From positions 139,169,017 through 139,233,016 of the forward strand of contig NC_088099.1 of assembly GCF_036370855.1 (NCBI RefSeq): DNA of 64,000 bases, written 5' to 3'. Position numbers and translations under genes: made by a program. Shown here piece by piece: positions 39,061-51,076 of the stretch. A model generated the notes under the pieces. The model saw only the letters and a list, made by a program, of their open reading frames with translations. It was not told where the DNA came from and searched no databases. Position 1 is the stretch's first letter. Every line of letters begins with the position of its first letter. The DNA comes from Dromaius novaehollandiae (lineage: Eukaryota; Chordata; Aves; Casuariiformes; Dromaiidae).

Positions 39061-41666
39061 TCTAATGTTTTTAACTTGCTGAATACCTCTTTTTAATCCT
39101 CTGTGGGTATGACGGGGTCATGACTGGCGCTGCCAGGGCTGCAAAGTCCAGCAGTATGGCTGAGATTCTGAAAGCTATTAAAATGCTTAAATATCTTTGA
39201 GGATCTTGGCTAACTGAGCAGTGCAGGGGAGAGTAAGCAAAGAGGACTGGATGTGCTAATATTTGTATTGAGCCTTGGAGCCTAGTGGTGCTTGCAGGCA
39301 TTTGCACACAAGACAGAGATAAACACTTACGCAGCCGACTACGCACTGGGCCATCTCTCCTGATTAGCTAAATCCCAGTGTGCTCTGTAATCATCCTCAG
39401 CACCAGTAGATGCAGTTGGGGTGAGCTAGCCAACACCTCATTTTCTAGAAGTTGATAGCAAAAACCTTATTTGACAGAGCCAACATTTTTCCCAGGATGT
39501 TTTCTCAAGGTTTTTCTTGAGCTTTGCTGTCACAGGTACGTGTCCTTCTGCCTCCAGTCTGGTACACAGCTGGGTTAGAAAAGCAATGTTTTAGCTGCAG
39601 AGTCTTCATCTCCTTACCTATCTCCATTACCAATGGCTTGATGTCAACAACCAGAAGCAATACCACTTTGTGCTATATAATCTTGATATATTTTTCCCTA
39701 CTGCTAACATTCTATTAGAATACTTTGGGGAGGTGAGGGATGTAAAAAGAAGCATTCCCAAACCATCCCAAAGTTTGCTATTAGTTTTTAAATCACAGAA
39801 AAAGAAAACAGGACATTAAGGAGATATGTCAAAAAAGAGATACATTTGTCAACTTCGTGCAGCAAACCCCTCTGTCTTTTGGCCCAAAACTTTACACCTG
39901 TTACAAGCTAAGAATGAGCAAGAAATGAGCAATGTAGCCATTGTCCTCCCCACAGAATCTGTGTTCTGTGCATGATACACAGTAGCTGTGAATGGGAATA
40001 TGAATACTAAAGACTGATATAATAATCCCGTGAAAAAAGAATTTCAGCTCATGTTGGTAATAATGAGAATAATTTACAACTTTCATTGGACTCAGAACCA
40101 AGTAAACAAAAAAGAAATGTGTCAATCCTTTGCAGCAAGAATAAAAGACACCACTGCACAGAACAAAAGCATAATAATAAAAAAGTCTTATCCAGAATAA
40201 AGAATTAGATTTTCAATATCCAAGTACTTTACAAAATAAAGTGTTTTCAAGCCTAGAAATACCCTCACCATTCCTTAATCTGCCACCTTTTTCCCACTTC
40301 AATTTTTTACACAACAGTTTATTCACACAACACTTTTGCCACTCTCCAGACCTCGGTGCTCTGAAACGTGTGGATAATCGGAGCAGGACCGCGTTCCCGG
40401 TGATGTTGACACTCCATGCTAAACCTAGAGATGCTAAACACCTTGTTTATCTGCATTTGCTCAGCGTAACCTGTGGCACTCCGTGTTAAATAGCCTACAT
40501 TTTCACAGCCTGATAGCACCCCAAGCGCAAGGAGGGATGGCTGGTCTGCCAGGCACACGTTTGGTTCCTGCCACATGGGACACCCAGCCTGGTGTCACAG
40601 GGGCCCCCGGAACAGGGAAACAGGACCAGTAACTCCTCGCAATCTCAGGCACATGCTGGAAGCACAAGGCCCAGTGCAGCTATTTATGTTCTCCAGGACC
40701 TGGAAAAACAGTTGAGGTTCAGTGAGATATTATCCGCTCTGGAAGTCAGGACCAACAACAAGGAAAACCCTTCCTAGCATATAAAATGCTATAATACTGT
40801 AATGGTATTTTGTTGTGTCATTTGAACTTCAAGCTGTCAGTGCTCAGGGAGCATGATCTCAAAATGACAAGGAAGAAGCAATTCTCAGGTCTTTCTAGCA
40901 CCACTTTTCACAAAAGGCAGGCTAGGGATGCCAGTGAAAGCTCCCCTAAGAAAATCACTGTTTCCAAACTTTCTTTTCACTGATATGCCTTTTGTTTCTA
41001 CAGGAATAGATCTAAAAAGCTAACGACTGCCCAGCAGCAGAGAAAACTTTGCTCTATCTCCTTCTCCTGCTTGTTGAAATTGCCCAATTACACACAGCAA
41101 GGGGGAGGGGATGGATGGTTTACTTTGCTAATTTTCCTCCCTAGGGTGGGTAATGATTTTTCAGAGCTAATACGTCCTGACAGATGCACTCATACCAGTG
41201 CCTGCACCCAGCATCCTTGTTGCCCAATAGGGGTCACGGCTTGGAAAGCTGATCTCTTAATCATTTTATCTGATGGATGTCGCCTATTATAAATCGACAG
41301 TTGTTTGAGGTGCTGGTATCGACCTCTTCTCTTCTGACTGATTCAGGAAACAGACTTTCTGTGTGCTTCATTCAGCCGGGGACTGTGGTGAACATGCCAG
41401 TTTGACAATTATATTATACTTCTATATATGAAACTGCACTTGAATAATTTGGTGAGTTAGTAATTGGCAGATACCAGGGCACAAATTCCATTTAGTGTTG
41501 TAGGTCACACTTTCTGCAGGACTTTCAACTTAGGCATAAATAGCAGATTATCAGCAAAGGGTTGCCACTCAGTTCTCTCAGCAGACACTGAATTGTCAGA
41601 GCTTGGAGCAGTATAACAAGCTGACATTTTCCTGGACTCCAAGCTTTCCCTCTAATTTGAATTCAT

Positions 41667-41733
41667 CTTTATAAACTACATTAGTAGTACTTTTAAAAAT
41701 GCAAAACTACTTTATAAACTACATTAGTAGTAC
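41667..41733. repeat. 43-bp-period duplication
   Basis: The 24-base string ctttataaactacattagtagtac occurs identically at 41667-41690 and 41710-41733, separated by 19 unrelated AT-rich bases. Identity of the copies suggests a recent local duplication or constraint. Confidence 0.9.
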
Positions 41734-44700
41734 ATGTAGCAAGCTAACTAAATTAGTTTTAGTCTACATTTATATACTATTCAAATTATTAAAAAGAAGG
41801 TAGAATGTGCACTAGGTGCAAGTCAGTAGCTAGAAGAAATTGGATCTTGCTTTGTTCCATATCATGTTTGGTTTGGAAACGACATTTCAATGGTCAGCCT
41901 ATTTGCTGGCCAAAAGGCACAAAACAGAAGAAGAGGAATGACCAGATCATAAAAGGTAGCATTTTCTTACTTTCAGAAATAGGCAGACATTGAAAAGCTG
42001 GCTGAACTCTATAGAAATCATACCTTTCCTCATTTCTGCCTTGCCAGTGTATTTTTATTGCAAGAACTTGTCCTGAAGAAAGTGTGCCCAAGGTGAGATG
42101 CTTGTGGCCTTAAAATTAGTTTTCATTCTCCTAGTGTCTTGGTAGTTAATGGAGCTGTGATGATGAATTTTCCCAGCGGGCTCTGCCAGCTGGCTTTTCT
42201 GGTGGGAGGTGCGCAGGTCGCCCCTCGCTGCCGCATGTTGCATTGACCAGTGGTGGACCAGTGGCTGCATGTTTATAGAAAAACTAAAGTGGTATCTAGT
42301 ATAGATAGGTGTCATTAAGTGGATCTGAGCCACAGCACAGAGATTAATGAGGTAGCAGGAGTTCGTAGGTGAAACCTGTACCGTTCAGTATGCTGAACAC
42401 TGAATTCTTAGAAGTGTGAGCATATTGGAAATAGTGCTTGGGAACATGGAGCCAGAAATGCATCATCTACATTACTAAAGCAAATTAATACTGGAAGGTA
42501 TTTCTTCCCTCAGAAAGGGGCCTCAAGAGACTGACCTAATTAATTGGCTTTTGGTTGCACCAGACTGACCCTCCTGCCTTCAAGTCACCCCAGCAGTGAA
42601 CTGGCTGAGTGCAAAGTACAAAATATATAGCGCTGCATGAAGAGAGCCAAGCTGGGAGCATACACTGAGCCTGGAATTAGGGACGAGCCCGTCTTCTAGG
42701 ACCCGTAATGATGGGGTGCAGGTGGTACCCAGGCTCCCTCGTGAGCACTTGGGGGAATGAGGCTTTAAAATGGTCCTAACAGCAGCTGATACTGTGAGGC
42801 ATGGCACCGTGCTCTTGCTTGATAAAGGTCACTGTTAAAATCATACAAGTGGTTAAAGTATTTCCACTGTAACTCTATGAGAACTCATGGCACGAGGCGC
42901 GTTTGTGACAACAGCCGAGTTACCAGCGCAGTGGGGTTTGGCTGCTGCCGCTTCACGGTGTGCTGGCTTGGGACGGTACTGCCTCTGGCAGGGCAATAGG
43001 CACCTGGGTAATTTGGGCATGTTCTCAGCTGAGAAGGCTGCACAAGTTGCTGACTGATCCAATTTCTGGAAACTGTGTTTCCAAGACTTTGGACCCTTGG
43101 GCAATTTATTGGGGTTTCCTTTTGAGCTCAATGAGGAGAAATGTGGCCAGAGCAGATGTATAAAAGCAAGTTTGCAGAGGCAGAAAGAGGATGGCACTGC
43201 TGGCTAAGGACAGGTGTAAGTGTGAAAGGGAGAAGGATGGCATTAAGCCGGGGCTGTACGCTGCCTCTTTCGGCACAGCCAGACTGCCCCACACACGGTA
43301 CCCCAACCTGGCTGCCACGGGGCCTCGCTTTTCGTGGGGCTGCAGTGGGTGCGAGGCAGCCGTGCTGCCAAAATCCCGCACCCACCATCCCTGGGCTCAG
43401 CCCCCTGTCCTCTGCGGCCACTTGTCCTGCACCTCCTATCTCATTTTCTGCTGTGGCACTGGCTCCACATATGCATGTATGCACATACACCCTCTCCGCC
43501 TTTTCTGCCCATTTCTGGTGTAAGTGGAGGTTTGGCATGACTGTACTTATCCACATGCAATTTATTAAAAATGTAATATACAGTCTAATTATAAAACTTG
43601 TCATTTTAGAATGGGTTAATGCTATTTTGTTTAACATTGCCTGTGTATTCATGTGGAGTTTTTTTCCTTTTAGCCATTGCAATGCCTCTCTGAAAATTTT
43701 CTCTCTCTTTCTTAGAACTGTTTTTCCTCTGAAATCACTTTTTAATCTATAAAATGAAGAAAAATGATTTATTCATGTTAGAACTATGTACAAAATTGGA
43801 AAAACATTAAATATATATGACATTCAAATATGCTTTAAAAGTGCCCTAGCATGATAAATATTTTAAAGCAATGTTGTGCTCTTTGTAACCATTCTTACTG
43901 GTGTATTTTTAAAGGTCAAATGCAATTTTGTAAAAAAAAAGAAGCATATACCCAAATCTGTTTTCTGTGACCTCAGAAAATCAGTAAAGACAGATTGACT
44001 CTCTGCTTTTGCAGGTGCTGCTCCCCTGGGAACCTCAGCTGTCACACGTTAGTGAAGTGCTATGGTGTTTAACCTTAAACAAAGGCACGCAAAAAACACT
44101 AAGTCCTCACCGAATTTAAACAGGTATTTGAGAAAATCAGCAAATGAACTGAGGCCTTTTTTCATGTTGGCACCTATGCTCTTTCACGCTACTGTGGTGC
44201 TGGGAGCAGCACTAAGATTGCACAACTTCCTTTACGTTCTCATGGCTGCCTAAAAGCCCCAAGAATTTATGGGCTGCCTAAGAGGTCCTCTCCTCCTTAA
44301 TTGCTTAGTCTTGAGGCTCTTGTGGAGTCATAATTTCACTATCTTCCCAGTCACCAGGATTTTCAAGGCTTGATGAGAGGTAAGTGTCTAGTCCAGAAAA
44401 CAAAGATGCTCTTCAAAGCCAGCCAAGTCAAGGCCTTTGTTGCCTCATGTAAATAGCAAAAAGCATGGGAAAAAGCAGGCCTATCTCTTTTGGAGGTCAC
44501 AGTTCATTTCTTGTGAATCTTGCTAATTTCTTCAACGTTAAGTTAAATGTGACCTCTCTGGGAAGGGCTTGTCCCAGAAGACAGCGATTCCCTTCTCCCC
44601 TACAAAAGCTCGACTGTGAACGGGGAAGAAGAGGTCCCCTCTTGACCCTCAGCAATGATCATCTGAAGCCCTGAAGTATGAGGCCTGATTACAACCACTG

Positions 44701-47160
44701 ACGTGACACAAAGCTGCAGGATGGAGAAGCATACTGAGCATCTGTAACCAGTCCCACTCATCCGTGGAGCAAAGGGATGCCTCACTACCACGTTTCCTAA
44801 AGCCAGGAAGGGGACTGTCCACCCAGGAAGCTCATTGGGGTGAATTTTAGAAAGGTGCTTAATCTCAAAAACTGCACATAGTCACAGGTACACACTGCCT
44901 CCTGGCTGCTGGGACAAGATGAGACTGGTCCCACGGGATTCTTCATGGCTGCTGGTCACGAGGCGGGTGAGGACACTGCTTCTGCCCGCTAACGTCAGGT
45001 AAGATGGAGGCAAGCTGAAACGCAGACGTGTGGGTGGACTGGGGACTGGGTGAGGATGCTGAACAGGATGGAGAAGAATCAGCCAATGGCTGGAGATGCT
45101 GGAAAAGAAACATCTCATTACACTAGGGGTATTAAGGAGAAGACATACAGCAACAGTAGCCAGTAGGATTTTTTTTGCCATAAATTGAAAATATAAGTCA
45201 GCAGTGGGGTTTTAGATATGACTTTATGCCTAAGGACAAGGCTTTAAACATTCCTTATTAATTTACTCATTGCCCAAGAAAACTCAGGGAAATTCTTTAA
45301 AATAGTTCCAAAGTGTTTCTTTCCTGGTCTTACTCACCACTGCTCTTTAGTTCCACTCTTTCCTGCAAACCTGAAGGAACATAGAGCAAAAAAAAGGACC
45401 AAGATTTCATACCAAGCTGTACAGTAGCTGGGACTGCTGGGTGGAATGAGAGGATGGCTGAAAATTATGCAGCGTGCCAGAGACTTGGCTCACATAGCAC
45501 TAGGATTATTGTCTCTTCATGCAGTGGAAAGGGCTGTTCAAAATCTCAAGTTTAACATCTTGCCAAAAATCTGTGCCTGTCATTGTTTTTGTTTGTCATG
45601 AAAAATGTTACATGACTCTTCCGTTCCTACAGTTACTCTCTACAGGAAAGTTCTTATCTCCAGTAAATAAACCCTGGCCTTTTGAGCTTATTTCATTGCA
45701 TACTTATTTTTCTTGAATTCTTCTAGTTTTACAACTTTGCTACTTACTTTCCATTATACTAGCAGAAATCTGGCTCAATGCTGAGAGACAGCTGCTAGTG
45801 ACAATGCAGCAGGATTTTTTAGATGACAGATGTGTGATTGACTACTGTAAAGAAATATATACGCATTCATGTCTTTCTGTATTTTCCATAGCCATCTGAA
45901 TGGATTTTCCACTCCCTCCCTCTAGCTTGGGTGGCTGCAGTTTTGTATAACTGGAAACTAACGCTTAGTAAGGGAAATGCTGAATCCATTCAGTATCTGT
46001 CCCACTTTTGTCAAACACAAATATATTTGTTTGCTTAGTTAGGATTTTGCTAACCAAAACCTGAGGGAAGGGATCAATAATACTTGTGAAACAAATGACA
46101 AAGTAAAACATTTCTTCTTTTTCTGCTGTCGTCTTTGAGGACTTTGCCCTTCCTAGTCTGACATGTTAAAAGATACTGATGTGTTAACAAATGAACATTG
46201 CTCTTACTCTTCAGGGTGCCTGGGCATTACAAACTCCCTTCGGTTTCTAGCATTTACCTTAATTTTTTGTTGTCGCAGGGTGATAGGAAAATTGACTGAG
46301 ACATTCAGTTCAATAAGACCAAACCTTTTCCAGTTATGGCAGGGGCCGACCAAACATATCTGAAGCCGAATGAGATAAAAATGAGTGAAAAATTAAGATA
46401 GTATGACATACTCAGAAAACATTCAGGAAAAAGAAAGGCCTATTTCTCAAAAAGTAATTTTGGGTAGCCAGAGAGAAGAGTTAAGCCTGGGTGCAGCCTA
46501 CCTTGGAGTTTTTCCCAGTTCTTGAAATCCCAGATGGGGCCTCTTTGGAGCACCAGAAATAGGACTGCAGGGATAGTCTCCCATGCTTTTTCATATTTGA
46601 TTCATAATTTTTTTCTTTTTTTAGAATCAATTGAATTTTTTTTTCTATTTCAAGTCTCTTTGATGTTACTTTTTAGATTCTTTAAAAATGTAATGAAAAC
46701 TTGAAGCTTTTTTTTTTACCACATATTTTACAACATAACAGATTTTCATATCAGCCTTGCTCCTGTGCTTCTGAAAATAAGAGTTTTAACTTTTTCATCA
46801 GGCAATAATGGTTCAGGCCTATATTCTTCCATGAGGAGTGGATTTGCATTAATTAATTTTTCCTGGTATTTACATATGACACATGTAAGCAAGAATACAT
46901 AATGTCAGTAGGTATAAGTAATGCTAACTACAACTAAGCAGGAAAGTTTACTCCCTGTTGATAAGCACAACAAGTAGTATAAGGAAGACAATACATATCT
47001 AGCTATAGTTTGAAGGTACATGTGTTCTTGGAACTGTGAAAGATATGCATAGGAATGAAGTCTCACATATGAGAGAGACTACTTCTTGCATGAAGCTTCA
47101 TGTGATGTATTTGGTAACATATTTAGCAACCCATCTTCACAGATTGTAGGTTGTATGAGA

Positions 47161-47230
47161 TTTCAGATCTTTCAGATCTTACATGCCCTTTTCATTCAGA
47201 TCTTTCATGCCCATTTCAGATCTTACATGA
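47161..47230. repeat. imperfect tandem repeat of ttcagatctt units
   Basis: The core ttcagatct recurs four times, alternating with catgcccttttc and catgcccattt type spacers. The block contains several BglII-like agatct palindromes. Confidence 0.8.
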
Positions 47231-47576
47231 TTTGAGGCAGCAGATATAAAAGGAACGGCACTGGAGAGAGCAACCTGTAGACTAGCACTTGCCAGAGCGG
47301 GTATCTTTAATTCCCACAGTGTGACTTCATTTACGACCAGTGCCAACTTTCTGCTCAAAACAAATGCTTCAAGAACAATTTTGCAACTTTACAGGGGAAA
47401 GAAACCGCCCTTTCAGTCAGTGTTGGATTATAAAGATATGTGAGACCTCTTTTAGGACTGCATGGTATGAGAAAGGCTTATCTTCAAAAACTTGTCTACT
47501 CCACTGAGAATATTTCAAATACCTGCCATTTATTTACATTAGTGTCACCATGAAGTTGTAACAGGGTGAAATCTCT

Positions 47577-47630
47577 AAAAAAAAAAAAAAAAAGAAAGAA
47601 AGAAAGAAAAAAAAAAAAGAAAAGAAAAAG
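47577..47630. repeat. poly(A)/(GAAA)n purine tract
   Basis: A long A run, then gaaagaaagaaagaaa, then more A's and aaagaaaag. No retroposed gene is recognisable on its left side, so it is listed as a simple repeat and not as a processed pseudogene tail. It causes the false lysine-rich and phenylalanine-rich frames here. Confidence 0.9.
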
Positions 47631-50600
47631 ATTCTGTTCTACAGTGTCACTCTTGCTAATGATTTCCAAATGGAATTTACATAACAATTTGTCTTTTCGA
47701 ATTGCTGTTCCATCAGATCAAGCTGCAACACTTACATTTCAGCTTTGTTCTGCAGTATTCTGGAGCAGCGATTTAGCTGTCAGTTCTGGAGCTGCACGAG
47801 CACGATTACGTCTGCGCAGCTAGAGCCACACCTACATGCCTCTGTAGTAAGAAGAGGAGCGTTGGGTCGGGATAAGCTTTCCAGAATTGAGCCCAGAAAT
47901 TCCAGAGCTGGCTTATATATCTCTGTAGTTATAACACGTATTGAAAAAAATTTCCCTGGAGTTACAGTTTTGGTTTTACTAAATGGCAATGAAATGCATG
48001 TGTAGGCCATAAAAAAATAAATATTTTCACTATTAATGTGCCCTTCAAAAAAATTCTTTCTTGGTCAGAAAAGCTGCACTGCTTCAGTCAAATGAGGCTA
48101 ATGGACAAGTGTATATTGCTGGTATTCTACACAGCTACTGCCTATTCAGGTCTCTTGCTTGAAGCCCATTAGTCCCACCGACTGACACTTCATGTCATCA
48201 GATGAACATCCTTGTTACCCCTTATTTTTATACTTTCTTCATGTGTTTTTCTTCTCCATCTGGAGCGTACCCAGAGCAGAATAACACCTGCCTGTGTGCA
48301 GTGTGGTGGGGCCCCAGCATTCATCGCAGCACCTGAAAATACAAATACCCTGAAAATACAAAAGCAAGGCCAGAGGGTTTTGTGGCCACTGTGCAGTGAA
48401 GCCAGGGGTCTCAGGCCAGTGGCATCTCCCAAATCCACAAAATGTTGCAAAGTGCCACAAAAGCAGAGCTGGTCCCAGAGCTTGAGATATAAGCTGTATA
48501 GAGGAAAAATGTTTCATCAGGTCCGAACCAGTACCGTCTTTGACAGGGGATGGCTGGCATTGCGCCGGGAGGCTGCCGTTAGGTCTCTCTCCTTTGCTGT
48601 GCAGAGGGCTGGTCTCAAACGCAATTAATAGGTGCACTTCCCCTTACAATTAACATGATAACAACACGATCCATGCACACAGGGCAGGATAATCTCTAAA
48701 AACACCTTACTCATCCTATAGTCTGAAATAGAGATGCAATGACATTTCTTGCTTAACACAACAAGAATAAACTCACCAGCGTATGAATGCATGTGGCTGT
48801 CTGTGTCAGGGATTGAATAGAGGTAGACACACAAAACTAGCTGAAGTGCCTAAGAGAAATGCTTTTGCTGGGTGTCTACGTTTCCAGGCCATCGATGGCA
48901 ACAAATGACCAAATCGGCACAGCAAAGTAAGTATAACAGACCAAATTTGATTTGCCTTCTCTTTTGTATCTTTTAAAGAATTTGTTTATTCTTACAGCTC
49001 ATAACTCCCAGAAACAAGCCCCTGCATTTTAAATATGGATACCTAGGCAACAGCATACGACAAAAACACTCAGCAGAATCAAAGCCCAGCCTTTCACAGG
49101 ATTTTTTAATGCGTTGGTCTACTGGCCAAGCTTTACGTTCAGAGGTGAGAGAATAAATACCATTATTTTTTTCAGATTCAACTAGAATGTTTTTAGTTTA
49201 AACACACTCACAGCACTCGTGACTGAGAGGAACCAGCTTTGTATTCCCTATCGCGCGGAGAGACGAAGTGCATGCTGAAGCTGAGGACTGGCAGGACTTC
49301 GAAGGAGTTTAGTGACTACTGCTGTGCGGCTGTCAGTGGTGGCTGCCCAGCTGGCAGGGAGGGGTCGGGGGAGGACCCGCTGGACGGGCGCTTGTTCTGC
49401 AAACTATTAGATGGTCCACTATAAAACCTCCTCCCCGAATTAGGCTGGGTCATACTTTCCAGAGAGGACCATTAGTCCTGCTGTCTCATCTGTTACGTAG
49501 CTGAAGACACGAAAATGATTCCCATCTCGGAAAAGGTTTCAGCTGCCAGAGGAAACACCCTGTGGTTATTCATCACATTTTATTAAAGGGCTGACCAGAT
49601 GCAGCCTTGCTATCAGCTCAAGAGAGCTATTAGGGCAAACTCCTGCCTGCTGTAATGCCGCTGTACCTAATGGCACAGCCGGAGCAGGAGGGAGCCTGCT
49701 GCGTCACGCGGCAGGGAAACCGCCCGCCGCTCAGCAGTGTTATTGCAGCCCGGGAGCTGCATCGCTACCAGCAGTGCAACACCTAAGGGCAACAACAAAC
49801 TGCTTCCAAAGAAGAGCAGTAGCTGGCCACTGAATAGCTACTTAAACCGTAATCTGGTTTGCATTTGTTTTTAGTCCTCCAGTTTTGCTCCCTTTAGGTT
49901 AAGGGGTGGATCCCCAACTAAACATAACGCGGTTTCATTTTTCAGCTTCCAGTCGTGCAGGTGCTATCAGCCTTTCCAACCTTAACTTACAGCCAAAAGT
50001 AGTTAATTTTCCTGTTGATTATCTGTTGTCAGAAAATGCCACAACTGATGCTAGAGCTGTGCTGACTGTGTATAGCCTTTATAAACATAATTTTTAATTG
50101 GCTAACTGGTGTCTTTCTGCATACATTTCTCACAATTGTGACCTTAGAAAATAGTTCTGCATTCCTTCTTTTTACATTTTTACATGAAAACAATTAATTT
50201 GTGAGAACTTAGATGCAGTGTGCAGCATAAAATATCCTTCTACTGAAGTGTCCTCAAACAGACACGTGACTCGGAGTCACTGACGAGAGGCTTCCCTAGA
50301 AGCGGGGCTCCCTTGAGTATTAATTACGCTGTGCGCTAGCTCTGCCAGCAGCCTTTCAGCTGGCACAAACAGACTGCAGTCCTTCAGCCTGCCGGGGCAC
50401 TTCAAGCTGAGGGAGGTTTTGGCTTTCGAGGCAAATTAGGTAAGAGAGGGCACACGTTTCTAGGTAGCAGAAGTAAAACCAATTCGGAGAGCACATAATA
50501 CCGTTTAAAAATACTACTTTGCTGTCTTTGTAGAGGGTGTACGAGGGTGTTTTTTCAGGTCCAAGCAGAGCCAAGGTGGATCTAGAGGGTTTCTGAGTGT

Positions 50601-51018
50601 AGTTGCACCTACTTAGTATGTACGGTGATGAAAACTTCATTTTAGAGGGTCTATAAGCTCTTCTGTCTTCACATGAGGGAAGACTTAAAAGAAGTGCTGA
50701 GAGAAAAGCCTGGAGCTTCAGTGCTTGCTAAGTACATAATTTCTATTGGTATCAGCAGTGTTATGTGCACAATATCATGGAGGGCTTATAGTGCTCTAAG
50801 AAGTAACATCAAAAACAAAAAAGCTAGACTCTAGTGTAATCAGACCAGGCAGCATTGTGGATATGGGAGGAGAGACACTTTCACGTGGCAGGGCAGGCAG
50901 GGTCGGTCCAAATGTTTTTTGTGAAACATTTGGGGAGAGAGTTTTGGGTGTCCAAAAGAGCCTTTCTGATCTGAGCGAGGCACCCCCATGCAAGAGACGC
51001 TCCAGCCTAAGGAGGCAC

Positions 51019-51076
51019 CACCTGGGCACCAGGGAGCCTGTTTCCAGCACCTGGGCACCAGGGAACCCGTTTCCAG
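51019..51076. repeat. 29-bp tandem duplication
   Basis: Two adjacent copies of a unit starting cacctgggcaccaggga and ending gtttccag (starts 51019 and 51048) differ at two positions. Confidence 0.9.

Larger units (their letters stand above)
34701..41666. other. intergenic DNA, no gene recognised
   Basis: AT-rich and gene-free by inspection. It holds several MIR-like relics, short simple repeats and an AT-rich, homeodomain-motif-rich block at about 34.96-35.29 kb that could be a conserved regulatory element. The open frames at 36.58-37.02 kb overlap on opposite strands and show no splice context. Confidence 0.5.

Noticed and set aside
43128..43752. 203-codon plus-strand and 184-codon minus-strand frames
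   Set aside because: They overlap each other in opposite directions, lack splice or start context, and have no recognisable domain. One of them at least must be chance, and neither is favoured.
47496..47823. Poly-Phe and poly-Lys frames
   Set aside because: They are translations of the poly(A)/GAAA tract. The tract was also considered as a processed pseudogene tail, but no gene sequence is recognisable upstream.
48212..48637. Pair of about 135-codon frames on opposite strands
   Set aside because: Mutual overlap in a locally GC-richer patch, with no supporting signals.
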